From Euptelea pleiosperma (Eukaryota; Streptophyta; Magnoliopsida; Ranunculales; Eupteleaceae), in contig CM068547.1 in assembly GCA_035048495.1 (NCBI GenBank), forward strand, positions 21,335,913-21,399,912: 64,000 nt of DNA. Direction: 5' to 3'. How positions within the stretch are numbered: position 1 is the first letter of the stretch; each line of letters opens with the position of its first letter. The notes beneath the pieces were generated by a model. The model worked only from the letters and a program-made list of their open reading frames with translations, searched no databases and was not told the DNA's origin. Below are positions 23,438 to 35,962 of this stretch, piece by piece. The position numbers were made by a program, and so were the translations under genes.

Positions 23438-26400
23438 TCACTCCACGGAAAATAAATCCGGATACTTTTCACGCATCTTAGATTCTAGTTCCCATGTTGC
23501 CTCCTCCATGTCATGATGTTGCCACAACACCTTGACCAATCGGATAGTCTTGGTGCGCAACACCTGTTCCTTGGAATCCAAGATGCGAGCTGGTCGCTCC
23601 TCGTACGCTGCATCTGCTTGAAGGTGTAGCTCCTGATAGTCGATGACGTGTGTAGGATCTGGCTCGTATCTCCGAAGCATGGATACATGGAAAACATCAT
23701 GGATGCTCGAAAGTTGCGGTGGAAGTGCCAACTGATATGCAACTTGTCCTGCTCTCCTCAGGATCTCAAATGGTCCGATGAAGCGCGGTGCTAATTTACC
23801 CTTCTTCCCAAAACGGATAGTTCCCTTACGTGGAGTCACCTTCAAGAAGACTTTATCGCCGATCTGGAACTCAAGTGGTCTCCGATGTCTATCTGCATAG
23901 CTCTTCTGTCTGCTCTGTGCTGCCAATAGTCTGTCTCTGATGATCTTCACCTTCTCAGTGGTTTCCTGGACGATCTCTGGTCCTGATAGTGAATGCTCTC
24001 CGACTTCTGCCCAACATAGGGGTGATCTACAAGGTCTGCCATACAGTGCCTCGAAAGGTGCCATGCCGATACTCGCCTGGAAACTGTTGTTGTAAGCAAA
24101 CTCTGCTAGAGGTAGATGTTTACTCCAACTCCCTCCGAAGTCCAGTGTACATGCTCGGAGCATATCCTCCAATATCTGAATCGTCCTCTCTGACTGCCCA
24201 TCGGTCTGGGGGTGGTATGCTGTGCTGAGCTGAAGTTGAGTCCCCAAAGCCGTCTGAAGTCCCTGCCAAAAATGGGATGTGAAGCGCGGGTCGCGATCTG
24301 ACACGATCGAAAATGGAACTCCATGAAGTTTGACGATCTCGTCAACATAAAGCTGTGCTAATGCTGGCACCTTATCGGTCGCCTTCATAGCTAAAAAATG
24401 TGCAGACTTGGTCAGTCTGTCCACAATAACCCACGCTGCATCAAATCCTTGACGAGTCTTTGGTAATCCCGTCACGAAGTCCATCGTGATATGGTCCCAT
24501 TTCCATTCCGCTACTGGTAATGGTTGTAAAAGTCCTGCTGGTCGCTGGTGCTCTGTCTTCACTTGCTGACAAGTAAGACATCTGGAAACGAATGAGGCAA
24601 TGTCCCTCTTCATCCCTCTCCACCAAAATTGGCGTCTCAAGTCCCGGTACATCTTCGTAGCACCGGGATGAATGGTGAGTTTGGAACGGTGCGCCTCTGA
24701 CATGATGTCCTCTCGAAGGTTGGCGTCGTCCGGCACACATAATCGTCCGTTAAACCGGATGCTATTGTCTGGCTGAATAGTCCAACCCTCTGGTCCTGAG
24801 CCTCTGGTAATCTCTGCTCGCGTTTCCTCGAACTCTGGATCGCTGGTCTGAGCCTCAATGATCCTTGGAATAATAGTCGGCTGAGCGGCAATATTGAAAA
24901 TAATTGCTCTATCATCACGTCGATCCACACGAAGATCGTACTCCTCAAGAGTTTCTGTCCACTGATGCTGCTGCAAGGCTATGCTTGCCAATGTCCCTCG
25001 AGTCTTTCTACTCAACGCGTCTGCAACCACGTTGGCCTTGCCCGGATGATAGAGTAGCGTAAAGTCATAGTCCTTCAGGAACTCCATCCACCGTCTCTGT
25101 CGTAAGTTGAGCTCCTTCTGGGTGAAGATATACTTCAAACTTTTGTGGTCCGAGTATACCTCAAACTGCTCGCCGTACAAGTAGTGCCTCCAAATCTTCA
25201 GGGCGAAAACAATCGCTGCTAATTCCAAGTCATGGGTCGGGTAATTTTGTTCGTGAATTTTCAATTGCCTCGAAGCGTAGGCCACAACTCTCCCATTTTG
25301 CATAAGGACACAACCCAGTCCGCTCTTCGAAGCGTCACTGTAGATCACATAGCTGGCTCCACTGTCTGGTATAGTCAAGACTGGGGCTGTCGTAAGCCGG
25401 GTCTTCAGCTCTTGAAATGCTGCCTCACACTGATCAGTCCAAACAAACTTCTCACCCTTCCGGGTCAGCTTTGTCATCGGTGCTGCCAAGCTAGAAAATC
25501 CCTCTACGAAGCGTCGATAGTATCCCGCAAGTCCCAAGAAACTGCGGATCTCTGAAACAGTCTTTGGTCGCCCCCAACTAGAAACTGCCTCTATCTTCGC
25601 TGGGTCTACTGAGATACCCGCTGCTGTAACCACGTGTCCGAGGAACTGAACCTCCTCAATCCAAAATGAACACTTCTCCCTCTTGGCATATAATTGATTC
25701 TCCCGCAATGTCTGAAGCGTAATCTGGAGATGCTCTGCGTGTTCCTCTGGTGTCTTCGAATAAATAAGAATGTCGTCGACGAAGACAACTACGAACTGGT
25801 CCAAGTACGGCCTGAAAATACGGTTCATCAAATCCATGAAGGCTGCTGGTGCGTTCGTCAATCCGAAAGGCATGACAAGAAACTCATAGTGTCCGTATCT
25901 GGTCCTGAAGGCCGTCTTCTGAACGTCTTCATCCTTCACTCGAAGCTGGTGATAACCTGATCGCAAGTCAATCTTTGAAAAGTGTTGTGCTCCTCGAAGC
26001 TGGTCAAATAAGTCATCGATGCGAGGCAAGGGATACCGATTCTTCACTGTAACACGGTTAAGCTGTCTATAGTCAATGCAAAGCCGAAGCGATCCATCCT
26101 TCTTCTTCACAAACAACACTGGTGCTCCCCACGGTGAAATACTCGGTCTAATAAACCCTCTTTTTTGAAGCTCCTGAAGCTGATCATTGAGCTCTTTCAT
26201 CTCTAATGGTGCCATCCGATACGGTGCAATTGATATCGGAGTTGTACCTGGATAGACATCTATCCCAAACTCCACCTCTCTCTTCGGCGGCAAACCTGGT
26301 AATTCTTCTGGAAACACATCAGGGAAGTCTTGAACCACCTCCTCTGACCCAAGCGTAACTGTCGCAAGCTCATTACTAAGTACGTGCGCAAGGTAGCTAT

Positions 26401-28066
26401 CACAGTCCTCAACACCTCTTTTACCGTAGAAGTGGAAAACTGAACCATCTGACGTTTGGAATGACACCTTCTTCTTGAAGCAATCGACTGTAGCATGGTA
26501 CGACGCGAGCCAGTCCATGCCCAAGATAACATCGAAGGTGGCTATCTCCATTACAATCAGATCCACAACCAGTTCCTGGTCTGAAAACTGAATCGTACAG
26601 GCTCTACAAATCCTGTCGACTCCAACTCTCCTCCCCACGGGAGTAACCACAGACAAAGGGCGAGTCATAGGCTCGGAAGACAAACCCAAAGAACATGCAA
26701 ATGAAGTAGAAATAAAGGAATGCGTAGCACCTGAATCAAATAATACTCTTGCCCAAGAGTTATATAATAAGAATGTACCTTCCACCACTTCGTTGGTAGC
26801 ATCATCATCTGGGGCGACAAGTGCGAACACTCTTCCCTGAGCTGGCTGTTGCTGCTGCTGGCGAGGCTGTTGTTGAGCTTGCTTCTGGTAAGCCTGCTGC
26901 TGTGTCGGTAGTGGTGGGGCTTTGGCAGGCTGCATCTGTTGCTGCTGCTGAATAGGCTGCGGTCGGGGGTTCTGAGCACGAGGTAGCTGCATCTCTCGTG
27001 GTAATGGGCAATTAGGCCTAATATGGCCCACCTGTCCACATCCAAAGCATGTAGGCTGGAGCTGGCCTGTCTGCTGTGCTCCCGCTGATCTGACCTGCTG
27101 GGGCTGTACTAGTCTGGCAAGTGGCTGTGGGTGTTGTCCTACTGGACGATGTTGCACGATCTGTTGGGCAAGCTGACGAGTCTGCCCCGCCTGACGCTGC
27201 TGCCCTAGCTGTCCCATACCTCGCTGGGGTGTCGACTGTAAACTCACTGGTACTACCGCCCTGAATTGAGGTTGGCCATCTGTCCTCTGTCTCTTGTGAT
27301 CAGGCTGTCGGGAGCCCTGACCACCTCGGGTCCGCTGGTCGAAGACGCGTGAAGCCTCTGCAAGATCCTGCTCCACAATAGTCGCACGCTCTATCAGGCT
27401 ACTGTAGTCCCTGATCAAAAGTGCCGAAAGATGACGTCTAATGGAGATCTTCAGTCCATGCTCAAATCTCTTACACTTAGCCGCCTCTGTAGCGACCAGT
27501 GTAGATGCAAATCGCGACAGCTCTGTGAACTTTGCCTGATATTGGGTAACCGTCATGCTTTTCTGCTGGAGTTGTAGAAACTCCTCCATCTTGGCATCCT
27601 TCGCTGACTCTGGGAAGTGCCGTGCTAGGAAGATCTCTTCGAACTGGACCCATGTCATAGTGGCCACTACCTTGGTGGACTTAACCGAGTCCCACCAATG
27701 GTCTGCCTCTCCAATGAGCTGGTAGGCCGCTAAAGATACCCATCGCTCCTCTGGCGCTCCAAGTGCCGAAAGCATCTTCCTCATCTCCCTGAGCCATCCC
27801 TCAGCGATAATAGGGTCAGGGATCCCGTCGTACTTCGGCGGTCGAAGTCGTTGTAGCTTTTCCAACCAAACTGTAGAGTCTATAGTTGGTGCAAATCGAT
27901 GAGGCTCTGGCTGTGTCGCCGATGCCTGGGCTTGGGCTTGGGCTTGGATCTGGGCCTGCTGATGTCGTAGAATCTCTGCCATGTCCCTGATGGACTGGAA
28001 TACCGTACTCATATCTGGCTGTTCAGGGGCATTGCCCTGTCCTGCTGCGCGTCCCCTACTAGCCAT
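23438..28066 (-). CDS. gag-pol: Gag-Pol polyprotein of Tekay-type chromovirus (1542 aa)
   Basis: One unbroken frame encodes all replication proteins. Gag: retrotransposon capsid domain about residues 100-220, then a Gln-rich linker and a CCHC zinc knuckle (C340, C343, H348, C353). Aspartic protease: DSGATHSF with D444, second motif ILGMDWL 514-520. Reverse transcriptase: about 585-810, catalytic D700 and FVDD (D764, D765). RNase H: D911, E948, D973, D1016. Integrase: HHCC finger H1126, H1133, C1163, C1166, and core D1196, D1257, E1293 with exactly 35 residues between the last two; GPF motif 1431-1433. Chromodomain: about 1487-1540, aromatic Y1488, W1515, W1525, expected to guide integration to modified histones. 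Start: the first Met of the frame, [10 protein letters not shown], about 190 bp after the primer site. Gag and Pol share a frame with no stop or shift between them, so products must come from proteolysis. Every catalytic residue I checked is present, and the length is normal for the clade. Confidence 0.96.
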   Translation of the reverse strand: MASRGRAAGQGNAPEQPDMSTVFQSIRDMAEILRHQQAQIQAQAQAQASATQPEPHRFAPTIDSTVWLEKLQRLRPPKYDGIPDPIIAEGWLREMRKMLSALGAPEERWVSLAAYQLIGEADHWWDSVKSTKVVATMTWVQFEEIFLARHFPESAKDAKMEEFLQLQQKSMTVTQYQAKFTELSRFASTLVATEAAKCKRFEHGLKISIRRHLSALLIRDYSSLIERATIVEQDLAEASRVFDQRTRGGQGSRQPDHKRQRTDGQPQFRAVVPVSLQSTPQRGMGQLGQQRQAGQTRQLAQQIVQHRPVGQHPQPLARLVQPQQVRSAGAQQTGQLQPTCFGCGQVGHIRPNCPLPREMQLPRAQNPRPQPIQQQQQMQPAKAPPLPTQQQAYQKQAQQQPRQQQQQPAQGRVFALVAPDDDATNEVVEGTFLLYNSWARVLFDSGATHSFISTSFACSLGLSSEPMTRPLSVVTPVGRRVGVDRICRACTIQFSDQELVVDLIVMEIATFDVILGMDWLASYHATVDCFKKKVSFQTSDGSVFHFYGKRGVEDCDSYLAHVLSNELATVTLGSEEVVQDFPDVFPEELPGLPPKREVEFGIDVYPGTTPISIAPYRMAPLEMKELNDQLQELQKRGFIRPSISPWGAPVLFVKKKDGSLRLCIDYRQLNRVTVKNRYPLPRIDDLFDQLRGAQHFSKIDLRSGYHQLRVKDEDVQKTAFRTRYGHYEFLVMPFGLTNAPAAFMDLMNRIFRPYLDQFVVVFVDDILIYSKTPEEHAEHLQITLQTLRENQLYAKREKCSFWIEEVQFLGHVVTAAGISVDPAKIEAVSSWGRPKTVSEIRSFLGLAGYYRRFVEGFSSLAAPMTKLTRKGEKFVWTDQCEAAFQELKTRLTTAPVLTIPDSGASYVIYSDASKSGLGCVLMQNGRVVAYASRQLKIHEQNYPTHDLELAAIVFALKIWRHYLYGEQFEVYSDHKSLKYIFTQKELNLRQRRWMEFLKDYDFTLLYHPGKANVVADALSRKTRGTLASIALQQHQWTETLEEYDLRVDRRDDRAIIFNIAAQPTIIPRIIEAQTSDPEFEETRAEITRGSGPEGWTIQPDNSIRFNGRLCVPDDANLREDIMSEAHRSKLTIHPGATKMYRDLRRQFWWRGMKRDIASFVSRCLTCQQVKTEHQRPAGLLQPLPVAEWKWDHITMDFVTGLPKTRQGFDAAWVIVDRLTKSAHFLAMKATDKVPALAQLYVDEIVKLHGVPFSIVSDRDPRFTSHFWQGLQTALGTQLQLSTAYHPQTDGQSERTIQILEDMLRACTLDFGGSWSKHLPLAEFAYNNSFQASIGMAPFEALYGRPCRSPLCWAEVGEHSLSGPEIVQETTEKVKIIRDRLLAAQSRQKSYADRHRRPLEFQIGDKVFLKVTPRKGTIRFGKKGKLAPRFIGPFEILRRAGQVAYQLALPPQLSSIHDVFHVSMLRRYEPDPTHVIDYQELHLQADAAYEERPARILDSKEQVLRTKTIRLVKVLWQHHDMEEATWELESKMREKYPDLFSVE

Positions 28067-28256
28067 AAGTCTTCACAAAAGAGACAACAATAAAAAGATC
28101 TATCATCAGAGTATGGTTTCTTAAAGTTCTCACTAGTGTATACTAGACACATGCTAAGTGTATATACTATGTGCCCACTATGTGTATCATAAGTGCATAC
28201 TAAGTGTTCACTACATGCATAGCCACCACTACAGATCCGTAGGAATCATATAACTG
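28067..28256 (-). other. Untranslated leader between primer site and gag
   Basis: About 190 bp separate the primer site from the gag start. No long frame runs through it. Plus-strand bases 28131-28225 contain variations on a short word (agtgtata, actaagtg, actatgtg, aagtgcatac) repeated several times, like a decayed short tandem repeat. A packaging signal would be expected here but cannot be recognised from sequence. Confidence 0.7.
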
Positions 28257-28269
28257 GGCTCTGATACCA
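28257..28269 (-). promoter_or_regulatory. Primer-binding site for initiator Met tRNA
   Basis: Read on the minus strand this is TGGTATCAGAGCC, complementary to the 3' end of plant initiator methionine tRNA, the usual primer for minus-strand synthesis in plant Ty3/gypsy elements. It lies three bases (GAG) inside the 5' LTR boundary. The match runs 13 bases before the first mismatch. Confidence 0.93.
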
Positions 28270-29562
28270 CTCTGTCACGCCCCGAACCCGGGTATCCAGA
28301 TTCGACCCGAAAAGTTCATGGGACGACCCGTAACCTGAGTTTGAAGGTGATCTATGAATGATCCCCAATGGTCCACATGATGTAGTTAGACCATCAAGGC
28401 TCACTCCACAAACAAGAAACAAATCGATGTTCAAGCGTTAATGGCCCTAAAATAATCCTATGTGAGATTCAGTTATAAGGGGATATTTAAGTACGTTCTC
28501 TAATCGTCAAATCATGTCCGATTGATTCAATTAAGCAATAGGGTTGTATTCATCTTTGTCCAATTATGTAATCATAATCAACTTAATAAATCCACTAAGG
28601 TTAAGTAAAAAAAATCAACACAGATCAAAAAGTTTACAAAGTCAAACTAGGTCAATTAAGTCAAGAGAATCAAAAAAAAGTTGAATCGATCGATCGGGTG
28701 TCATAAGGTTAACCATAATTCTACTCGAGGAGTTAAAATCAGTAATAAGCATATCCATTGTAGAAAATGGGCATTAAATCAACTAAGTATGGGGAAAAGA
28801 GGGTGAGAACATGCTCTCAATCAAAGGCATACATGCCCAAAAAAATAAATAACTAATGTCTTAAAATGATCAATAAAGTCTCTTTCAAAGTGTGGGATCG
28901 ACTCCCAAATCATCGCCGGTCTCTTCAAGTAAACCGGAGTCATCCGTCTCAAAATCCTCCCACGCACCTGGCTCCTCAAAATCTGAAATGATATCGGTGT
29001 AACACCGTGAGCCGAGGCCCAGTAATACAACAGTGTGTATGGTATGATATCATACTATACAAGATTTTAATCAAGACGTGTATCTCAATCATATGATAAG
29101 GATGACATAAAAGTGAAGGTAAATGCAAGGTGAGTGCAGGATGCACATGCAACTAGTACCCATAACCACATAGGGTCTCCATCTCCTTCCCGCACTGGGA
29201 GCGGTCTCATCGACCCATCTGCAGGATATAATAACGTCTGGGGCCTTTCACCCTAGGGTACCGAACCCTGATTAATTGATAAAATCAATATAAACGTATA
29301 TAATATACTTCAACCCCGTTCCCTTATGCACCCCCTATATGAAATGATGTAATGATCATAGTATGACACTAAGGTTACATGGCATAAACACATTTATTTA
29401 ACATTTAATAAGAAAAAAAAATGAACACATTAACATCAAAAGTAATGATATGAATAGAACTAAAATTAAATAACATTAATAACCTGTAAACAATCATCAA
29501 ATATCACAACTAAGACGGATAGACAATACTAGTGGGAACCATAAGAGAATCCAACACTCCAT

Positions 29563-29656
29563 GGTCGAACCCTATGAGGGATCCATGACACAAGGTCGAA
29601 CCCTAAAGAGGGATCCAAGACACTTGGCCGAACCCTATGAGGGATCCAAGACACAT
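29563..29656. repeat. 31-bp minisatellite in 5' LTR, three copies
   Basis: The same three-copy minisatellite as in the 3' LTR, at an offset of 8383 bp and without visible differences. Confidence 0.85.
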
Positions 29657-29737
29657 GGGTGGAATCCCAATGCACACAAGTCTAAGTCAAACAACAAGGT
29701 TAAAACCTTAATAGTTAATAATCATGACCCACTAATA

Positions 29738-29741
<4 letters not shown>

Positions 29742-29769
<28 letters not shown>
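29742..29769. repeat. AT microsatellite in 5' LTR, 14 units
   Basis: A perfect (AT)14 run. The other LTR has 22 units at the same place, which explains the whole length difference between the LTRs. Confidence 0.95.
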
Positions 29770-29772
<3 letters not shown>

Positions 29773-29797
29773 TATAAAAAACTGTACTGTATTATAA

Positions 29798-30677
29798 AAA
29801 TCATAACTAAATAAATATTAATTAGAAAAATATAAACTCAATGGATTTAAAAACTAGATTCACATAAGTTTTTAGGAAAAATAAATAAAAAATTTTGAGA
29901 TTCAAAATATGGGTCGAAACCCTTAATAAAGTGAGCCAGACAGAATCTGAAATTTTGGATTTTATAAAAAAGTTCCATACATTTAAAAAATTATAACTTA
30001 ATCAATATAAATCAGAAAAATACAAACTCAAAGGTTCTAGAAACTAGATTGACATAGGTATCTATGAAAAATAATTAGAAAAATATTTAGGTTAAAAATA
30101 TATATCGAAATCCCAAGTTATATGGACCGTGCAAAATCTAAAATTCTGGGTTTTAGAGAAAAGTCCAGTACGTTTGAAAAATCATAACTTAATAAATATA
30201 AATCTGAAAAATATAAACTCAAAGGTTATAGAATCTAGATTAATAGAGGTATCTGGGAAAAATAAGTAGAAAAATATTTACATTAAAAATATAGATCGAA
30301 ATCCTAAGTGAAGTGGACCGTGTAAAATCTGAAATTCTGGTTTTTTTGGTAAAGTCCAACAACTTAGAAAAATCATAACTTAATTAATACAAATCAGAAA
30401 AATAAAAACTTAAATGTTCTAGAAACTAGATTGATAGAGGTATCTAGGAAAAATAATCATAAAAATATTTAGATTAAAAATATAGATCAAAATTCCAAGT
30501 AAAGTGGATCGTGTAAAATCTGGAATTCTGGTTTTTTTTGTAAAGTTTAACAATTTAGAAAAATCATAATTAAATAAATATAAATCCAAAAAATACAAAC
30601 TAAACGGTTTTGAAAAATAGATTTATAGAGGTATTTAGAAAAAATAATTATAAAAATATTTAAATCATAAAATTATA
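29798..30677. repeat. Diverged ~191-bp tandem repeats inside 5' LTR
   Basis: The same internal array as in the other LTR, offset by 8367 bp. It lies about 1.1-1.96 kb from the 5' end of the LTR on the minus strand. Three of the four LTR substitutions fall within it. Confidence 0.85.
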
Positions 30678-31087
30678 ACAAAAATGATAAAGAACATAGT
30701 AATTCGTTATAGGTACAAAAGAGACCATGGCCAAACCCATCATAGTGGCCCAAAATAAAGATCAACTTAATAAGAATAAAGTAAATATTATTGAAATTAA
30801 TTTATAATGAGTATCAATCATTATCTAATAAAAGAAAAACAAAATCTTGAAGAAAAACCAGTATAGAATGGATCAAACACACTTACCTCAAGGTTTATTG
30901 AACTTTAATGAAAATCAAAAGTTTCTTCAAATTTGAAAGTTGTCGGATCGTCCTCTCCTCGGAGTATGTTCTTCTAATCGGAGTCCCCGTCAATTCTCCC
31001 TTCTTGCTCGAGTGCGATCGATGCCCGGATTAAGGTTTAATGGAGCTTTCTCTATGCTTCAACGGAGTTGGGTTTGTGAAAGCTTCT

Positions 31088-31137
31088 AAAGTTTTAGGGT
31101 TTTCATAAATAGGTTTAGGGAAGGTTTAGGGTTTCTA
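31088..31137 (-). promoter_or_regulatory. Cluster of telo-box-like motifs in 5' LTR
   Basis: Within about 50 bp the plus strand has ttttagggtttt, gtttaggg and gtttagggtttc, so the minus strand carries repeated AAACCCTA/CCTAAACC words. Telo-boxes occur near the transcription start of many plant genes and bind TRB-type proteins. Further AGGGTTT words lie nearer the LTR end. The 3' LTR has the same cluster near 22721-22770. A regulatory role is inference. Confidence 0.4.
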
Positions 31138-31263
31138 TTTTGTTGAAATTCGTAACTATCAAAGGGATGACCTTTTTAACCCTTTAAAACTTATATTTTA
31201 GGCTAATTATGATTTAAAAATGGGCCCAAGGCCCATATGTATCAATTAGGCCTCACTTAAGAT

Positions 31264-31271
31264 TATTTATA
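31264..31271 (-). promoter_or_regulatory. Candidate TATA box in 5' LTR
   Basis: The minus strand reads TATAAATA about 485 bases from the 5' end of the LTR. The position suits a U3 promoter, but the LTR is AT-rich and other TATA-like words occur. The same site in the 3' LTR is 22897-22904. No start site can be fixed from sequence. Confidence 0.3.
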
Positions 31272-31755
31272 AGCCCAAAAAGTCTCTAAAACATAAAATA
31301 ATATTTCAAAACATTAGGTACATAATTATTAATATAATATAACCTATGTAGCTTAATAATAAAGTCATACCACATACATCTCTTAGTCAGGGCACACCCC
31401 AATTAGGGTTTGGGCACCTACCTCACCAAATTGTCTAAAACTTAACCTACACTTAGAGTTAGGTTCCCTAACTTGGTGGACCTCTCCTAGGGTTTAACTA
31501 GAATATGACTAATGATTTAAACACACACAATGATCAACACAATGCAATAAATAAGCAAATATTCGAAATATTCTAAATACGATAAAAGTTAAAAATAAGC
31601 TATACGGCCTAAAATGACTCTAGTGTCCTAAACCAATTAGGTATAAGAGTTTATTAGGGTTTCAATTAATCATCTATGAGGTCAAGTAAACAAGTCAACC
31701 TTGGTCAAATCTCATAAAAGTCAAAAATACCTTTGAAAAAGTTGAGGGTATTACA

Positions 31756-31760
31756 CAAAC
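31756..31760. repeat. Target-site duplication CAAAC, right copy
   Basis: caaac follows the terminal CA of the element and matches 19885-19889. The satellite continues from it as caaactcttccattac. Confidence 0.95.
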
Positions 31761-34700
31761 TCTTCCATTACTATTGTTTCAACAGATTTTAAGTGTTGGA
31801 ACATGATTTGGGACCGTCGAAACAAGTTAGCTCCATCCATGCGTCAACGTCTCAAATTGGACTCAGTTTGTGTGTTATATTCCGAAGGCTATAACTTGTG
31901 ACATTTTCGCAACCAGACCTCTTATTTTGGACTCAAACTCTTCCATTACTATTGTTTCAACACATTTGATGTGTTGGAACAAGATTCTTGACAGTCGAAA
32001 CAAGTTAGCTCCATCCGTGCATCAACGTCTCAAATTGGACTCAGTTTGTGTGTTACATTCCGAAGCCTATTACTTGTGACTTTTTCGCAACTGGACCTCG
32101 TAATTGGACTCAAACTCTTCCATTACTATTGTTTCAACACATTTGAAGTGTTGGAGCAAAATTCGGGACAGTCGAAAGAAGTTTGCTCCATCCGTTCGTC
32201 AATGTCTCTAATTGGACTCAGTTTGTGTGTTACATTCCGAAGCCTAACTTGTGACGTTTTCGCAACCAGAGCTCGTAATTTGACTCAAACTCTTCCATTA
32301 CAATTGTTTCAACAGATTTTAAGTGTTGGAACATGATTTGGGACCGTCGAAACAAGTTAGCTCTATCCGTGCGTCAACGTCTCAAATTGGACTCAGTTCG
32401 TTTGTTACATTCCGAAGCCTATAACTTAAGGGCTTTTAGCAATCGGACCATGTAATTGGACTCAAACTCTTCCATTACTATTGTTTCAACACATTTGATG
32501 TGTTGGAACAAGATTCTTGACAGTCGAAACAAGTTAGCTCAATCCGTGCATCAACGTCTCAAATTGGACTCAGTTTGTGTGTTATATTCCGAAGGCTATA
32601 ACTTGTGACATTTTCGCAACCAGACCTCTTATTTTGGACTCAAACTCTTCCATTACTATTGTTTCAACACATTTGATGTGTTGGAACAAGATTCTTGACA
32701 GTCGAAACAAGTTAGCTCCATCCGTGCATCAACGTCTCAAATTGGACTCAGTTTGTGTGTTACATTCCGAAGCCTATAACTTGTGACTTTTTCGCAATCG
32801 GACCTCGTAATTGGCCTAAATCTCTTCCATTACCATTGTTTCAACACATTTGAATTGTTGGATCAAGAATCGTGACAGTCGAAACAAGTAAGCTCCATTC
32901 GTGCGTCAACGTCTCAAATTGGACTCAGTTTGTGTGTTACGTTCCGAAGCTTATAACTTGTGAATTTTTCGCAACCACACCTCGTAATTGGACTCCAACT
33001 CTTCCATTACTATTGTTTCAACAGATTTTAAGTGTTGGAACATGATTTGGGACCGTCGAAACAAGTTAGCTCCATCCATGCGTCAACGTCTCAAATTGGA
33101 CTCAGTTTGTGTGTTATATTCCGAAGGCTATAACTTGTGACATTTTCGCAACCAGACCTCTTATTTTGGACTCAAACTCTTCCATTACTATTGTTTCAAC
33201 ACATTTGATGTGTTGGAACAAGATTCTTGACAGTCGAAACAAGTTAGCTCCATCCGTGCATCAACGTCTCAAATTGGACTCAGTTTGTGTGTTACGTTTC
33301 GAAGCTTATAACTTGTAAATTTTTCGCAACCACACCCCGTAATTGGACTCCAACTCTTCCATTACTATTGTTTAAACAGATTTTAAGTGTTGGAACATGA
33401 TTTGGGACCGTCGAAACAAGTTAGGTCCATCCATGCGTCAACGTCTCAAATTGGACTCAGTTTGTGTGTTACATTCCGAAGCCTATAACTTGTGACTTTT
33501 TCGCAACTGGACCTCGTAATTGGATTCAAACTCTTCCATTACTATTGTTTCAACACATTTGAAGTGTTGGAGCAAAATTCGGGACAGTCGAAAGAAGTTT
33601 GCTCCATCCGTTCGTCAATGTCTCTAATTGGACTCAGTTTGTGTGTTACATTCCGAAGCCTATAACTTGTGACGTTTTCGCAACCAGAGCTCGTAATTTG
33701 ACTCAAACTCTTCCATTACAATTGTTTCAACAGATTTTAAGTGTTGGAACATGATTTGGGACCGTCGAAACGAGTTAGCTCTATCCGTGCGTCAACGTCT
33801 CAAATTGGACTCAGTTCGTTTGTTACATTCCGAAGCCTATAACTTAAGGGCTTTTAGCAATCGGACCATGTAATTGGACTCAAACTCTTCCATTACTATT
33901 GTTTCAACACATTTGATGTGTTGGAATAAGATTCTTGACAGTCGAAACAAGTTAGCTCAATCCGTGCATCAACGTGTCAAATTTGACTCAGTTTGTGTGT
34001 TACATTCCGAAGCCTATAACTTGTGACTTTTTCGCAACCGGACCTCGTAATTAGACTCGAATTCTTCCATTACTATTGTTTCAATACATTTGCAGTGTTG
34101 GGACAAGATTCGTGACAGTCGAAACAAGTTTGCTCCATCCGTGCGTCAACGTCTCAAATTGGACTCAGTTTGTGTATTACATTCCGAAGCTTATTACTTG
34201 TGACTTTTTCGCAACCATACCTCGTAATTGGACTCAAACTCTTCCATTACTATTGTTTCAACACATTTGAAGTGTTGGAACAAGATTCGTGACAGTCGAA
34301 ACAAGTTAGCTCCATCCGTACGTCAACGTCTCAAATTGGACTCAGTTTGTGTGTTACGTTCCGAAGCTTATAACTTGTGAATTTTTCGCAACCACACCTC
34401 GTAATTGGACTCCAACTCTTCCATTACTATTGTTTCAACAGATTTTAAGTGTTGGAACATGATTTGGGACCGTCGAAACAAGTTAGCTCCATCCATGCGT
34501 CAACGTCTCAAATTGGACTCAGTTTGTGTGTTATATTCCGAAGGCTATAACTTGTGACATTTTCGCAACCAGACCTCTTATTTTGGACTCAAACTCTTCC
34601 ATTACTATTGTTTCAACACATTTGATGTGTTGGAACAAGATTCTTGACAGTCGAAACAAGTTAGCTCCATCCGTGCATCAACGTCTCAAATTGGACTCAG

Positions 34701-35962
34701 TTTGTGTGTTACGTTCCGAAGCTTATAACTTGTGAATTTTTCGCAACCACACCTCGTAATTGGACTCCAACTCTTCCATTACTATTGTTTAAACAGATTT
34801 TAAGTGTTGGAACATGATTTGGGACCGTCGAAACAAGTTAGCTCCATCCATGCGTCAACGTCTCAAATTGGACTCAGTTTGTGTGTTATATTCCGAAGGC
34901 TATAACTTGTGACATTTTCGCAACCGGACCTCGTAATTGGACTCAAACTCTTCCATTACTATTGTTTCAACACATTTGATGTGTTGGAACAAGATTCTTG
35001 ACAGTCGAAACAAGTTAGCTCAATCCGTGCATCAACGTCTCAAATTGGACTCAGTTTGTGTGTTACATTCCGAAGCCTATAACTTGTGACTTTTTAGCAA
35101 CCGGACCTCGTAATTAGACTCGAATTCTTCCATTACTATTGTTTCAACACATTTACATTGTTGGGACAAGATTCTTGACAGTCGAAAGAAGTTTGCTCCA
35201 TCCGTGCGTCAACGTCTCAAATTGGACTCAGTTTGTGTATTACCTTCCGAAGCCCATGACTTGTGACTTTTTCGCAACCGGATCTCGTAATTGGACTCAA
35301 ACTCTTCCATTACTATTGTTTCAACACATTTGAAGTGTTGGAACAAGATTCGTGACAGTCGAAACTAGTTAGCTCCATCCGTGCGTCAACGTCTCAAATT
35401 GGACTCAGTTTGTGTGTTACGTTCCGAAGCTTATAACTTGTGAATTTTTCGCAACCAGACCTCGTAATTGGACTCCAACTCTTTCATTACTATTGTTTCA
35501 ACAGATTTTAAGTGTTGGAACATGATTTTGGACCGTCGAAACAAGTTAGCTCCATCCATGCGTCAACGTCTCAAATTGGACTCAGTTTGTGTGTTATATT
35601 CCGAAGGCTAACTTGTGACATTTTCGCAACCGGACCTCTTATTTTGGACTCAAACTCTTCCATTACTATTGTTTCAACACATTTGATGTATTGGAACAAG
35701 ATTCTTGACAGTCGAAACAAGTTAGCTCCATCCGTGCATCAACGTCTCAAATTGGACTCAGTTTGTGTGTTACATTCCGAAGCCTATTACTTGTGACTTT
35801 TTCGGAACTGGACCTCGTAATTGGACTCAAACTCTTCCATTACTATTGTTTCAACACATTTGAAGTGTTGGAGCAAAATTCGGGACAGTCGAAAGAAGTT
35901 TGCTCCATCCGTTCGTCAATGTCTCTAATTGGACTCAGTTTGTGTGTTACATTCCGAAGCCT

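Larger units (their letters stand above)
19890..31755 (-). mobile_element. Intact Ty3/gypsy chromovirus, Tekay/Del-type LTR retrotransposon
   Basis: This is a complete 11,866-bp element on the minus strand. Parts in transcriptional order: 5' LTR (31755-28273), tRNA-iMet primer site (28269-28257), untranslated leader, a single gag-pol frame (28066-23438), a short inverted repeat, polypurine tract (23401-23389) and 3' LTR (23388-19890). Both LTRs begin TGTAATACCC and end GCGTGACA when read on the minus strand, and CAAAC target duplications flank the element. The lineage call rests on domain order (integrase after RNase H), the GPF motif after the integrase, the C-terminal chromodomain and the long LTRs. 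CRM elements, the usual centromere specialists, have a different C-terminus. The frame is unbroken and the LTRs are nearly identical, so the element is young and could be autonomous; activity is not shown by sequence alone. Confidence 0.96.
28273..31755 (-). repeat. 5' LTR (3483 bp)
   Basis: This LTR lies upstream of gag on the minus strand and should drive transcription of the element. It aligns end to end with the other LTR. I found four substitutions: 30140 A against 21773 G, 30206 G against 21839 T, 30332 A against 21965 G, and 31384 T against 23017 C. The entire 16-bp length difference lies in an AT microsatellite (14 units here, 22 in the other LTR). The LTR is AT-rich and holds an internal array of ~191-bp repeats, a 31-bp minisatellite, a near-perfect palindrome and a cluster of telo-box motifs. 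The 69-residue open frame at 28821-29030 is probably chance. Confidence 0.96.

Noticed and set aside
23485..27045. Other-frame and opposite-strand frames within the polyprotein region (for example 24637-24948, 25232-25555, 26665-27045)
   Set aside because: They overlap the complete gag-pol frame, whose domains and catalytic residues are clear. The shorter frames show no recognisable domain.
28246..28434. Minus-strand frame of 62 residues across the primer site and LTR end
   Set aside because: It spans the PBS and LTR boundary, where coding is not expected, and shows no domain.
19890..31755. CRM-type centromeric retrotransposon
   Set aside because: The C-terminus has a standard chromodomain and the LTRs are about 3.5 kb, which fits Tekay/Del better; a phylogeny would settle it.
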